Assembly: GCA_964528675.1 (NCBI GenBank)
Contig: CAZGTU010000003.1
Span: 1-64,000, forward strand
Direction: 5' to 3'
DNA length: 64,000 nucleotides
Origin: CAYRTD01 sp964528675
GTDB taxonomy: Bacteria > Bacteroidota > Bacteroidia > Bacteroidales > GCA-2748055
The notes beneath the pieces are model-generated. The model worked only from the letters and a program-made list of their open reading frames with translations, ran no database searches and was not told the origin of the DNA. Made by a program: the position numbers and the translations under genes. Positions within the stretch are counted from its first letter, which is position 1; each line of letters starts with the position of its first letter. Shown in pieces: positions 26,370-34,953 of this stretch.

Positions 26370-27353
26370 ATGAAAAAGATCATACCTGTGCTATTTCCCG
26401 GTATAGTACTGTTTATGTTATGTAATGGACTGTTCGCTCAAAAAGGTGAACCTATTCTCAAGGTTTATTCCGATTTTTATAAGGGTTTGTGTAAGGAAGA
26501 CCAAAGCACAGCCCTGGAAGTCAAAAGAGTTTACCTTGGATATAAAGGAAATATTAATGAGCATTTCACTGCAGAGGCTAAGCTGGATATTGGTAGTCCG
26601 GAGGATTTGTCTCAATATTCTCTCATCAGACGATATGCTTATTTTAAAACCGCTGAACTGAGATATAAAAAAGACAGGCTAAGCCTTTATATGGGATTGT
26701 TCAGTATGCTTCAGTTCAAATTACAGGAAAAAACCTGGGGCTATCGTTATATATACAAATCCTTTCAGGATGAACATAAAATAGGTCCGAGCGCTGACAT
26801 TGGGTTCGGAGCAGAATACCAGTTTTATGATTTTCTCAAGGCAGACCTTGTATTCTCCAACGGTGAGGGTTATAAAAATTTGCAATCCGATAATTCTTAT
26901 AAAACATCGATAGGTGTAACAATAAATCCTTTTAATAATACCACCCTGCGATTATATTACGATTACATGAAAAAGGATGCTTTACAAAGTACAATTGCCT
27001 TTTTCATTTCCTATCAGCAAGAAAAGTATCGTTTATCCTATGAGTTTATTAAAGCCCTTAACAGAGGATTTAACTATGGAAATGATCTTGACGGAATGTC
27101 TGTGTATGGAACTTATCTGATATATGATAAATGGGAAATTTTTGCCAGGTATGACCGTTTAGGGTCTTCCATTGATCCGGAAACCAGTATTCCGTGGAAT
27201 ATTTTAAATGACGGCAGTGCTGTTATTGCAGGCGTTGAATACAATGTCCACGATAATATTAATCTTTCATTAAATTACAGAGACTGGTATTCATGCGCTA
27301 AAAACGGACCTGATCAGGCTTACCTTTATCTTAACCTTGAATTTAAACTTTAA
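26370..27353 (+). CDS. Outer-membrane porin-like beta-barrel protein
   Basis: 327 residues. Signal peptide (about 1-23, ending GLFAQ), then regularly alternating aromatic-edged strands, such as VKRVYLGYKGNINEHFTAEA, YKTSIGVTINPFNNTTLRLY and YLYLNLEFKL at the C-terminus. The opening VKRVYLGYKGNI and the later WEIFARYDRLGSS resemble the phosphate-selective porin (OprP/OprO) group. It sits in the phosphate locus behind TTAACA-type repeats, and the lipoprotein gene follows after 2 bp. An anion/phosphate channel role is inferred. Confidence 0.72.
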   Translation: MKKIIPVLFPGIVLFMLCNGLFAQKGEPILKVYSDFYKGLCKEDQSTALEVKRVYLGYKGNINEHFTAEAKLDIGSPEDLSQYSLIRRYAYFKTAELRYKKDRLSLYMGLFSMLQFKLQEKTWGYRYIYKSFQDEHKIGPSADIGFGAEYQFYDFLKADLVFSNGEGYKNLQSDNSYKTSIGVTINPFNNTTLRLYYDYMKKDALQSTIAFFISYQQEKYRLSYEFIKALNRGFNYGNDLDGMSVYGTYLIYDKWEIFARYDRLGSSIDPETSIPWNILNDGSAVIAGVEYNVHDNINLSLNYRDWYSCAKNGPDQAYLYLNLEFKL

Positions 27354-27355
27354 AA

Positions 27356-28687
27356 ATGCATAAAACAATCATCTGCATATTTTTAGTATTATCAGCTTTT
27401 TCATGTAGAAAGAGTGAATACCTCATTCCTTACAATGAAGTGATTTCTGACCTGGGCGGAGGTACAGGGACAGTGACATGGACAAAAGACAAATCATACC
27501 TGATCGATGGTTTTGTTTTTGTGAATGATGGTCAAACCTTAAGTATTGAAGCAGGAACGGTAATCAGGGCAAAAACAGGGCAGGGAAGTCAGGCCAGTGC
27601 ATTGATCGTAGCCCGGGGCGGAACAATAATCGCAGAGGGAACTTCAGATGAACCAATAATTTTCACTGTTGAGGGAGATGATCTTCAGGGGTCAGTTCCC
27701 CCGGATACACGAGGTTTGTGGGGCGGATTGATTATTCTCGGCAATGCTCCTGTCAATTCACCATCAGGTGAAGGATTCATAGAAGGCATTCCAATAAGCG
27801 AACCAAGGGGAGTTTATGGCGGAACATTTGAAGATGATAATTCCGGCATTTTGCAATATGTCTCGATACGCCACGGAGGTACAGCCATCGGTGAAGGAAA
27901 TGAAATTAATGGTCTGACTCTTGGTGGAGTTGGAAGAAAAACAATCATTCACCACATAGAGATCATCTCCAATTCGGACGATGGACTGGAAGTTTTTGGA
28001 GGTAACGTAAATCTCTCAAATATAGCGGTGGCTTTTTGTGGAGATGATGCCTTTGATTTTGATGAGGGCTATACAGGAAAATGTCAGTTTCTTCTTGGAA
28101 TACTGGATGATGAAACCGGCGATCATGTAGCAGAACATACCGGAAATCCCTGGGGAGTAACACCCGATTTCTTTTCTCTTCCGGTTATCTATAATGCTAC
28201 CTTTATAGGAAACCTTACGGGTCATGACAATGTTTTAATATCTGTTGAAAAAGGAGGTGGTGGAATTTATCGGAATTCACTATTTATCAATAATGAAACA
28301 GGGATATCTATCGACAATTCAGGAGGGGTTGATAGTTATAGCAAGATAAATTCCGGTGAACTTGATTTTTCCCATAATATCTTTTATGATATTGCGGGGA
28401 ATAACAAGGACAGTCTTTTTATTCTAAATCCAAAAAAGGAAGACAGCGATATTCGCGAGCAGGAATTAAATGATTTTTTCATCGAGGAAAGATTTAATAC
28501 AATTGGAGATCCGGGTATCGAAGCCAACAGCATGCCATATGATCTCTTACCGGTAAATGCTGTTTATAACAACCTTGCAGAATATAACTCCTCATGGTAT
28601 GAGGCCGTTAATTATAAAGGAGCTTTTGGTTCCCGTAACTGGCTCCGGGGATGGAGCCTTATCTGGGAAAAAGGAATGGTACAGTGA
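27356..28687 (+). CDS. Surface lipoprotein with parallel beta-helix-like repeats
   Basis: 443 residues. Lipobox LSAFSC with Cys17. The mature part has DGQTLSIEAGTVIRAKTGQG, IVARGGTIIAEGTSDEPIIF, GLWGGLIILGN, LQYVSIRHGGTAIG and INGLTLGGVGRKTIIHHIEI, the pattern of right-handed beta-helix proteins. The DDGLEVFGGNVN and DDAFDFDEGYTGKCQF stretches are typical of a Bacteroidota family of cell-surface proteins that also occurs next to phosphate-type porins and TonB receptors. Follows the porin-like gene by 2 bp, so one operon. May bind or process phosphorus compounds at the cell surface; this is inferred from context only. Confidence 0.7.
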   Translation: MHKTIICIFLVLSAFSCRKSEYLIPYNEVISDLGGGTGTVTWTKDKSYLIDGFVFVNDGQTLSIEAGTVIRAKTGQGSQASALIVARGGTIIAEGTSDEPIIFTVEGDDLQGSVPPDTRGLWGGLIILGNAPVNSPSGEGFIEGIPISEPRGVYGGTFEDDNSGILQYVSIRHGGTAIGEGNEINGLTLGGVGRKTIIHHIEIISNSDDGLEVFGGNVNLSNIAVAFCGDDAFDFDEGYTGKCQFLLGILDDETGDHVAEHTGNPWGVTPDFFSLPVIYNATFIGNLTGHDNVLISVEKGGGGIYRNSLFINNETGISIDNSGGVDSYSKINSGELDFSHNIFYDIAGNNKDSLFILNPKKEDSDIREQELNDFFIEERFNTIGDPGIEANSMPYDLLPVNAVYNNLAEYNSSWYEAVNYKGAFGSRNWLRGWSLIWEKGMVQ

Positions 28688-30223
28688 TCATACCCTGTGT
28701 TCCGGTCGCATGAGGTCGAAGACAGTTTTCACGGGGGTGAAAGTCTCGAGAGGCACCTCCACAAACCATGTAAGCCAGCCCGCCATGGATCCATTCCAGA
28801 GGCCGGGATGCTCAAGAGCTTTTAACTCTTTTCCATTCCTGGTCTTTCTGGAAATAAAGGCCATGGAAGGATCGGAGAATTCGGAAAGATTAAATCTTTC
28901 TCCCTTATGATTGCGAATATAGCAGACCAGATCTACCGGATTAAAATGTGTTGATGATTGAAAGATTTCTTTCTGTGCGGAATCATCCATATCAATCTGG
29001 GAACTCTCAATGATCTGCTTGCTCATTTTTCCTGCTTCATCACGTATCCAGAAAGGACCACCACCGGGTTCACCTACATTTTGCACCATGCCGCAAACAC
29101 GAACAGGTTTATTTAAAAAATTATAAGCATTTTCATTAAACAGGTCATTGTGCATTGACTTTAATTCCTGTGCTGCCTCAGGTGAGATCTCATTAACCAC
29201 TTCCAGAATATGAATGCGCAGGGCTTCCCCTCTTTCCCCTTTTTCAATACGGTTAAGAATATTGTGGATCCGTTCTGTTTTCTTAAGTAAGAACCCTCCC
29301 AGGATCTTTTTATACCTTATCTTTAAATCTTTCATCTGATCAGGGCATACATTATCTATATTTCCAATGAATACCACGTCTTCATCAAGATCATTAAGGT
29401 TCTCAATCAATGCTCCATGACCACCGGGCCGAAACAACAAACTTTCCCCTTCAATCCGGAAAGGTTTATTTTCCAGGTCTACAGCAAGAGTATCAGTGGA
29501 CGATTTTTGAACAGAAAAGCTGACATTAAAAAGCAATCCCTGTGAATTCCGGTATTTCTCATTCAATACCTCCGTGAGGTTGGTGAAGAGAACTAAATGC
29601 TCCGGGGATACAGTGAAATGGAGATTCACTGCCGCTTTCGGATCGGTGAGGTATAAGGATGCTTCTTCATAATGTTCTTCAAGTGCTGTTCTTGCTCCTT
29701 CAGGATATTGATGAAACTTTAAAAGTCCTTTAGGAAAGGAACCATAATTAATGCCCCTTTTGGTTAATATAAACTCAAGTAAAGTATGATACTCTTTATC
29801 TTCATAAAGAGCACCGAGGGTTTTATCATTTTGCTCTATTGCCGTCTTAAGATCTTCATAAAAAGGATATTTTTCCAATTCACTGAAAAAATCATATAAT
29901 CTTTTATTATTATCAATAATATCCGGATTACCGTTTTTCGCAAGTTCTTCCATCGCATTAAAAAGATCCTTGAACATTCGGCTGGCAGCTCCCGAAGCAG
30001 GTACAAACTTTATTACAGTTTTATCTTCCATGCCGGTCTCATAAAGGTCGATCAGAGATTCTTCCTGCCTTTTATCAAGTACATCTATACCTTCACCCGA
30101 TGTGGCAGGTTTTATCAGTTTCACATAATCGACTCCTCTTTCAAATAACCGGAACTGTCTCTCAATCTCCGCAACAGGGATACCTTTTTTCTCAATGGTA
30201 GCACGATCTTTTTCTGTAAGCAT
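28688..30223 (-). CDS. DUF4301 family protein
   Basis: 511 residues. Recognised by VIKFVPASGAASRMFKDLF near residue 75, IKRGINYGSFPKGLLKFH-type sequence, FRPGGHGALIENLNDLDEDV and RVCGMVQNVGEPGGGPFWI. The nucleotidyltransferase-like signature (PASGAASRMF, GHGALIENLN) suggests a sugar-nucleotide or phosphosugar-type fold, but the function of DUF4301 is unknown. No signal peptide. Abuts the lipoprotein gene tail to tail with no gap. Confidence 0.82.
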   Translation of the reverse strand: MLTEKDRATIEKKGIPVAEIERQFRLFERGVDYVKLIKPATSGEGIDVLDKRQEESLIDLYETGMEDKTVIKFVPASGAASRMFKDLFNAMEELAKNGNPDIIDNNKRLYDFFSELEKYPFYEDLKTAIEQNDKTLGALYEDKEYHTLLEFILTKRGINYGSFPKGLLKFHQYPEGARTALEEHYEEASLYLTDPKAAVNLHFTVSPEHLVLFTNLTEVLNEKYRNSQGLLFNVSFSVQKSSTDTLAVDLENKPFRIEGESLLFRPGGHGALIENLNDLDEDVVFIGNIDNVCPDQMKDLKIRYKKILGGFLLKKTERIHNILNRIEKGERGEALRIHILEVVNEISPEAAQELKSMHNDLFNENAYNFLNKPVRVCGMVQNVGEPGGGPFWIRDEAGKMSKQIIESSQIDMDDSAQKEIFQSSTHFNPVDLVCYIRNHKGERFNLSEFSDPSMAFISRKTRNGKELKALEHPGLWNGSMAGWLTWFVEVPLETFTPVKTVFDLMRPEHRV

Positions 30224-30350
30224 TTATTCGGAATTATTAGTTTAGGTAAAAATTAACACGTCAAAAGATTTTATGTTTATTTCTGTATTTGGAAATGGAT
30301 TCTGTTGTTAAAATTTTAAACTATGAGGCCACTCCGAAAAGTCAATTATC

Positions 30351-30389
30351 CACAAATTTACACAAATGGGAACACAAATTTACACAAAT
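30351..30389. repeat. Two-copy CACAAATTTACACAAAT repeat
   Basis: The 17-mer CACAAATTTACACAAAT occurs at 30351-30367 and 30373-30389, in the 257-bp spacer upstream of DUF4301 and downstream of iorB. It is not coding. Confidence 0.7.
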
Positions 30390-30440
30390 TAAAATGTTGA
30401 AATATAATCACATAAATGAATAATAAATTTTCACAAATTG

Positions 30441-30458
30441 CCGAAAACTAGTTTTCGG
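30441..30458. repeat. Perfect 18-bp palindrome CCGAAAACTAGTTTTCGG
   Basis: Perfect palindrome followed by AGTAG; the 13-mer GTTTTCGGAGTAG (30451-30463) also occurs at 2020-2032 in the hairpin cluster near the window start. It lies 23 bp beyond the iorB stop and could act as a 3'-end structure. Probably a dispersed intergenic repeat. Confidence 0.6.
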
Positions 30459-30480
30459 AGTAGGCTCAACTATTAATAAT

Positions 30481-31068
30481 TTATTCTGTGTTGTATTTCC
30501 TGGCTGCTTCCTCGCCCTCCTCAAAAGCTAAAACATTCATTCTGATTATATCTTCTCCTTTTGTGTTAAAAAGCTTTTGAATGGCAGATATAAAGTGCTC
30601 TTTTTCGATGCCTGTGTATAACGAACCGGCGCCAAGCATAACCATATTTGAAGCCCTCACTGACCCTGCTTCCCTGGCTATTTTGTCAGCATCTATCATT
30701 ACATGATTATTTATTTTGCGAATTTCATTTTCAATTTCATTCACATCCGGATAATCCGGAATATTATTATAAGTAGCTGTATTGGTAAGTAACCATCCAT
30801 CGGCAGAGAGATAGGGTAAATAGCGCAAAGACTCCATGGGTTCAACCGATAAAATAATATCTGCACCTCCGAAAGGGATCAGGTCAGAAGATATTTCATC
30901 GTCTGAAAGTCTAAGATGAGATTGTACCGCCCCTCCCCTCTGACTCATTCCATGAACTTCAGCCTGTTTTACCTGTAGTTTCCTGTTTTGTGCAGCAAGT
31001 CCTATGGCTGCTGCTATTGAAAGTATTCCCTGACCACCGACTCCACAGAGAATTATATCAGTTTTCAT
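30481..31068 (-). CDS. iorB: Indolepyruvate:ferredoxin oxidoreductase, beta subunit
   Basis: 195 residues. Gamma-type 2-oxoacid oxidoreductase subunit: ILCGVGGQGILSIAAAIG at the N-terminus, VHGMSQRGGAVQSHLRL, ADIILSVEPMESLRYLPYL and ASNMVMLGA. With IorA it oxidatively decarboxylates aryl pyruvates from aromatic amino acid transamination to aryl-acetyl-CoA, reducing ferredoxin. Lies 63 bp downstream of iorA in the same direction. Confidence 0.92.
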   Translation of the reverse strand: MKTDIILCGVGGQGILSIAAAIGLAAQNRKLQVKQAEVHGMSQRGGAVQSHLRLSDDEISSDLIPFGGADIILSVEPMESLRYLPYLSADGWLLTNTATYNNIPDYPDVNEIENEIRKINNHVMIDADKIAREAGSVRASNMVMLGAGSLYTGIEKEHFISAIQKLFNTKGEDIIRMNVLAFEEGEEAARKYNTE

Positions 31069-31131
31069 TATAGTATATTTTGTAAGTAAATGAATAAAAG
31101 CATTTTATCGGATGACATTTGAATTCCGGAA

Positions 31132-32745
31132 TTATTTCTGTGGCTGTTGTTTCTTTTCCAACTTTTTCCTCCGGGTAAGTGTCTGGATACATTCACGTTG
31201 TGCAATAATTACCGAGACACCTTCATATTCCAGTTCCCGTTCCAAAATTTTTACGTTTTCCTCCTGGTGCTTTTTGAGAGGTGCCAGGTGAATCATATGT
31301 TCTTTTTCCACCCCCAGTCCAAGAATTATGTTCTCCAATCGACCGGTTGCACTTGATTTCTGCCCCCCGGTCATTCCCGTGGTAGAATTATCGGAAATAA
31401 TGATGGTTATGGCTGTATTTTCCAATACAGCATCCAATAAGCCGGTCATCCCGGAATGTGTGAAAGTTGAATCACCAATTACAGCCACTGCCGGCCTCAA
31501 ACCCGCATCTGCGGCCCCTTTCGCCATGGTTATAGAGGCTCCCATGTCAACACAGGTGTTAATAGATTCAAAAGGGGGTAATGCTCCGAGTGTATAACAG
31601 CCTATGTCGGAGAAAACCCTGCCTTTACCATATTTTTCAATAGATGCATTCAAAGCCAGGTAAACATCTGCATGACTGCAACCTTTGCATAAGGCCGGAG
31701 GTCTGTTTCTGACAACACCAGGTATATCTTCACCTCTTTTATCCTCAAGCCCCAGTGCTACGGCTATTAGATTTGGGTTTAACTCACCATCTCCTGGCAA
31801 GCTGCCGTCAAGTCTGCCCCTGATTTTTACGGGTGTTTCAAAAAAACCTTTCAACATTTCTTCAATAACCGGATATCCCTCTTCCAGAATAACCAGTTCT
31901 TCAAGTTCCTTTGTAAATTCCAGAACCATTTTGGAAGGAAGGGGATATTGAGATATCTTAAGAACAGGATAATCCAATCCCCTGGTTCTTGCATTTTCCA
32001 TGTAATAGTTATAGGCAAGTCCACAGGCTAAAATTCCTGTGGTTTTATTTTTTCCTTTTAGCTGAAAATTAAATTGGGAACTTTCAGAAGCTTCTTCAAA
32101 TGAATGCTGATTTTCCAGAAGGATTTTATATCTTTTCCTGGCAATAGCAGGCAAAAGAATGAATTGCTTTAGGTCTACGGGAAGTTTAAGTTCATTCTCA
32201 TCTTCCGGTTTACGGGTTTTTACAACCGCTCTTGAATGTGCAAGCCGGGTGGTTATTCGCATCATAACAGGCACGCTATATTTCTCCGATAATTCAAAAG
32301 CCCTTGAAACCATATCATAGGCTTCCTGCTGATTTGAGGGCTCAAAAACCGGGATCATGGCAAACTTCCCGAAAAACCTTGAATCCTGCTCATTCTGGGA
32401 AGAATGCATGGAAGGATCGTCGGCTACAGTAATTATCAATCCACCATTTACTCCAGTTATCGCTGAATTCATAAATGGATCTGCCGCAACATTCAAACCT
32501 ACATGTTTCATACAAACCATAGCTCTTTTTCCGGCATAGGCCATACCCAGCCCGGCTTCCAGAGCGGTTTTCTCATTGGCTGACCAATCGCTGTGAATTT
32601 TTCTTTCCCTTGCCGTTTTGGAGGCTTGCACATATTCGGTGATTTCTGTTGAAGGAGTACCGGGATATGCATAAATCCCTGACAGGCCGGCATCAATTGC
32701 ACCCTGCGCTATGGCCTCATCTCCGAGTAAAATCAATTCTTTCAT
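31132..32745 (-). CDS. iorA: Indolepyruvate:ferredoxin oxidoreductase, alpha subunit (no terminal ferredoxin domain)
   Basis: 537 residues. N-terminal pyrimidine-type domain: LLGDEAIAQGAIDAGLSGIY, AYPGTPSTEITEY, DDPSMHSSQNEQDSR. C-terminal TPP-binding domain: CKGCSHADVYLALNA, DIGCYTLG and GDSTFTHSGMTGL with the DNSTTGMTGGQ loop. Archaeal IorA carries a further two-cluster ferredoxin domain of about 60-80 residues; here the protein stops after RECIQTLTRRKK with no CxxCxxC motif, so electrons must pass to another carrier. Operon with iorB; the flavin reductase gene is just upstream. Confidence 0.93.
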   Translation of the reverse strand: MKELILLGDEAIAQGAIDAGLSGIYAYPGTPSTEITEYVQASKTARERKIHSDWSANEKTALEAGLGMAYAGKRAMVCMKHVGLNVAADPFMNSAITGVNGGLIITVADDPSMHSSQNEQDSRFFGKFAMIPVFEPSNQQEAYDMVSRAFELSEKYSVPVMMRITTRLAHSRAVVKTRKPEDENELKLPVDLKQFILLPAIARKRYKILLENQHSFEEASESSQFNFQLKGKNKTTGILACGLAYNYYMENARTRGLDYPVLKISQYPLPSKMVLEFTKELEELVILEEGYPVIEEMLKGFFETPVKIRGRLDGSLPGDGELNPNLIAVALGLEDKRGEDIPGVVRNRPPALCKGCSHADVYLALNASIEKYGKGRVFSDIGCYTLGALPPFESINTCVDMGASITMAKGAADAGLRPAVAVIGDSTFTHSGMTGLLDAVLENTAITIIISDNSTTGMTGGQKSSATGRLENIILGLGVEKEHMIHLAPLKKHQEENVKILERELEYEGVSVIIAQRECIQTLTRRKKLEKKQQPQK

Positions 32746-32821
32746 TATATTTCCCTGATTTATGCTCCAAAATTAAAAAATCTCAAAGCTCTGGAAAGAT
32801 GTTATTAAACAAAGAAAGAAT

Positions 32822-33493
32822 CTATAAATCCTCAGTGACGAGCTTTTCCTCTTCAATACCCAGTTTTTCGAATAGTTCCATCATGCTATCCATCATTGGA
32901 GGAGGGCCGCATAAGTAAATATTCTTCGCTTTATCGATTCCATTTTCTTTCAAAATCGCTTCATCAATAAAACCATGTTTAAATCCTTCCGCCTTTTCTT
33001 CAGAAAGAACATTGACAAAATTATCCCCGAGCATATCTCGAAACTCTTCTTCATAAATGATGTCTTTCCTGGTGTTATTAGCGAAAATGAGCTTGTTATT
33101 CCCCATTTTCCCCTGAGTATGAAGATCTCGCAGAATAGCTACAAAAGGTGTCACGCCGGCTCCACCGGCAACAAACACTCCTTCATTATCATAATTGATG
33201 GCCCCGAATACCTCACCCAGGATGAATTCATCACCCGGGCTTAAAGTGAGAAGTTCACTGGTTACCCCTTTATGATCGGTATAACTTTTAATGGTAAACT
33301 CGAGATGATCATCTCCCGGTAAAGAGGTGAAAGTAAAGGGTCTTTTCTCATCTTTCCAGCCATCCTTATTAATTGAAACTTCAGTAGCCTGACCGGGAAT
33401 GAAATCATAATTCTCCGGTTTATCAATTATGTATCTGTTTACGTTATGGGTAACAGGCGATATTGACTTAATTTTAATAATATGATTTTCCAT
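32822..33493 (-). CDS. Ferredoxin/flavodoxin reductase-family FAD/NAD(P) oxidoreductase
   Basis: 223 residues. FNR-type fold: FAD-binding RPFTFTS after IPGQATEVSI, a second domain with GGAGVTPFVAILRDL for the pyridine nucleotide and YLCGPPPMMDSMMEL at the C-terminus. No 2Fe-2S domain is present. It is 76 bp upstream of iorA on the same strand, so it could pass electrons between ferredoxin and NAD(P); that link is inferred. Confidence 0.8.
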   Translation of the reverse strand: MENHIIKIKSISPVTHNVNRYIIDKPENYDFIPGQATEVSINKDGWKDEKRPFTFTSLPGDDHLEFTIKSYTDHKGVTSELLTLSPGDEFILGEVFGAINYDNEGVFVAGGAGVTPFVAILRDLHTQGKMGNNKLIFANNTRKDIIYEEEFRDMLGDNFVNVLSEEKAEGFKHGFIDEAILKENGIDKAKNIYLCGPPPMMDSMMELFEKLGIEEEKLVTEDL

Positions 33494-33656
33494 AATAAGT
33501 ATTTTAAAGGTTATTATTTACTTGTATTTGGTAGTGTTATATCAATTCATAATTTAATTTCCTCCGCAAATCCTCAGCCTCCCCTAACCGCATATCGCTT
33601 GAGTTCTGGTGAAAGATGAAATCAACATGCATCGTCAAACAAGCTATTGCCGGCAA

Positions 33657-34070
33657 TTATTCTCCCATAATTGTAATTACCAGTTTTCTTCCTCCCCCTC
33701 TATTCCTGAACTCACATAGATATATCCCCTGCCAGGTTCCAAGATTCAGTCTGGCATTGGTAATGGGTATAGTCAGCGACTGACCAAACAGGGAGGACTT
33801 GATATGGGCAGGCATATCATCCGGACCTTCAATTGTGTGAATGTATACGGGATCATTTTCAGGGATCAGTTTATTGATAAAATTTTCAAAATCTGTTCGA
33901 ACAGATGGATCAGCATTTTCATTCATCGTAATCGCCGCTGAGGTATGTTTAATTAAAATATTAACCCAGCCTGTTTTTGGAAGACTCGGGAGATTACTTT
34001 CAATTTCAGATGTAATTAAATGAAATCCACGTGAACGGGGATTCAAACGAATTTCTTTTTGGGAGATCAT
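33657..34070 (-). CDS. YjbQ family protein (UPF0047)
   Basis: 137 residues, full length for the family. Signatures: HTSAAITMNENADPSVRTDF, IHTIEGPDDMPAHIKSSLFG, LGTWQGIYLCEFRNRGGGRK. Members of this small cytoplasmic family have been reported to show weak thiamine phosphate synthase activity; the physiological role is uncertain. The three conserved His of the proposed metal site are present. Confidence 0.9.
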   Translation of the reverse strand: MISQKEIRLNPRSRGFHLITSEIESNLPSLPKTGWVNILIKHTSAAITMNENADPSVRTDFENFINKLIPENDPVYIHTIEGPDDMPAHIKSSLFGQSLTIPITNARLNLGTWQGIYLCEFRNRGGGRKLVITIMGE

Positions 34071-34250
34071 AGGTAAAATTTTTCAATAATTGTTTAACAC
34101 TTAATATGCCAACAAAGCAAGATGTAAATTTGTTAGATTATTCAATATTTTAAAATGGTTTTATTGACATAAATAAGACTGTGATCATTAAATTAGAGAT
34201 TAATTACCAGAATTATTTTTTTTGGTTATTTTTGCTCACTTATAAAGCCT

Positions 34251-34886
34251 ATGATCATTAAAAAACTCTATATACTGATATTTATCAGTTGTCTGGGATT
34301 AAGCCTCTTTGGACAAAAAGAAGATCTTATCCAATTTTCCGGAGTAATAAGAAATCTTAAATACGAGCCCGTTGAAAATGTCCACGTTATTAATCTAAGG
34401 AAAGGAACCGGAACAACTTCCAATGAAAAGGGAATTTTTTCGTTTATTGTTCAACCTTCAGACAGCATTCTTTTCAGGGCGATCGGTTATAAAAGTTCCC
34501 TGGTCAAAATTCCTGACACTCTCAAAGAACGCCATTATCCTCGTGATGTATATCTGCTGAATGATACCATAAGACTTGAAGAAGTAAAGATATTTCCCTG
34601 GAAATCTTATGAGGAATTCAAGGTGGCTTTCATCAACCTGGAGCTTCCTGATGATGATATGCAAAGAGCAATGAGAAATATTGAAATTATCAAGGCACAA
34701 CTTAATATGGATTTTGAACCGAACGCAGACCTGGCATTTAAAAACACCATGCGACAGCAATATGAAAAACTCTATTATGCAGGGCAATATCCTTCCATTT
34801 CAATTTTAAATCCATTGAACTGGGTTAAATTCTTTGAAGCGCTAAAAGAAGGAGAATTCAAACAAGATAAAGAAGAAGATGATTAA
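34251..34886 (+). CDS. Secreted carboxypeptidase-regulatory-like domain protein
   Basis: 211 residues. Signal peptide (about 1-22, ending LFGQ), then one CarboxypepD_reg-like sandwich: FSGVIRNLKYEPVENVHVIN, GTTSNEKGIFSFIV, SILFRAIGYKSSLVKIP. The C-terminal helical part contains NPLNWVKFFEALKEGEFKQ. Located directly before the TonB-dependent receptor, with a tiny overlapping frame between them. Probably an envelope partner of that receptor. Confidence 0.72.
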   Translation: MIIKKLYILIFISCLGLSLFGQKEDLIQFSGVIRNLKYEPVENVHVINLRKGTGTTSNEKGIFSFIVQPSDSILFRAIGYKSSLVKIPDTLKERHYPRDVYLLNDTIRLEEVKIFPWKSYEEFKVAFINLELPDDDMQRAMRNIEIIKAQLNMDFEPNADLAFKNTMRQQYEKLYYAGQYPSISILNPLNWVKFFEALKEGEFKQDKEEDD

Positions 34887-34953
34887 ATTTTTCCTCCCTT
34901 TCTTTACAATTTTTTCCCTTTTGTTCAGTTATAGCCTATATCCCGAAGTATGA
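34879..34953 (+). CDS. Possible 24-residue hydrophobic peptide bridging two genes
   Basis: ATG at 34879 overlaps the stop of the preceding gene and its TGA (34951-34953) overlaps the ATG of the TonB receptor at 34950. It would encode a peptide rich in Phe and Leu (MIKFFLPFFTIFSLLFSYS and five more). The double overlap would allow translational coupling, but a frame this short may be chance. Confidence 0.25.
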   Translation: MIKFFLPFFTIFSLLFSYSLYPEV

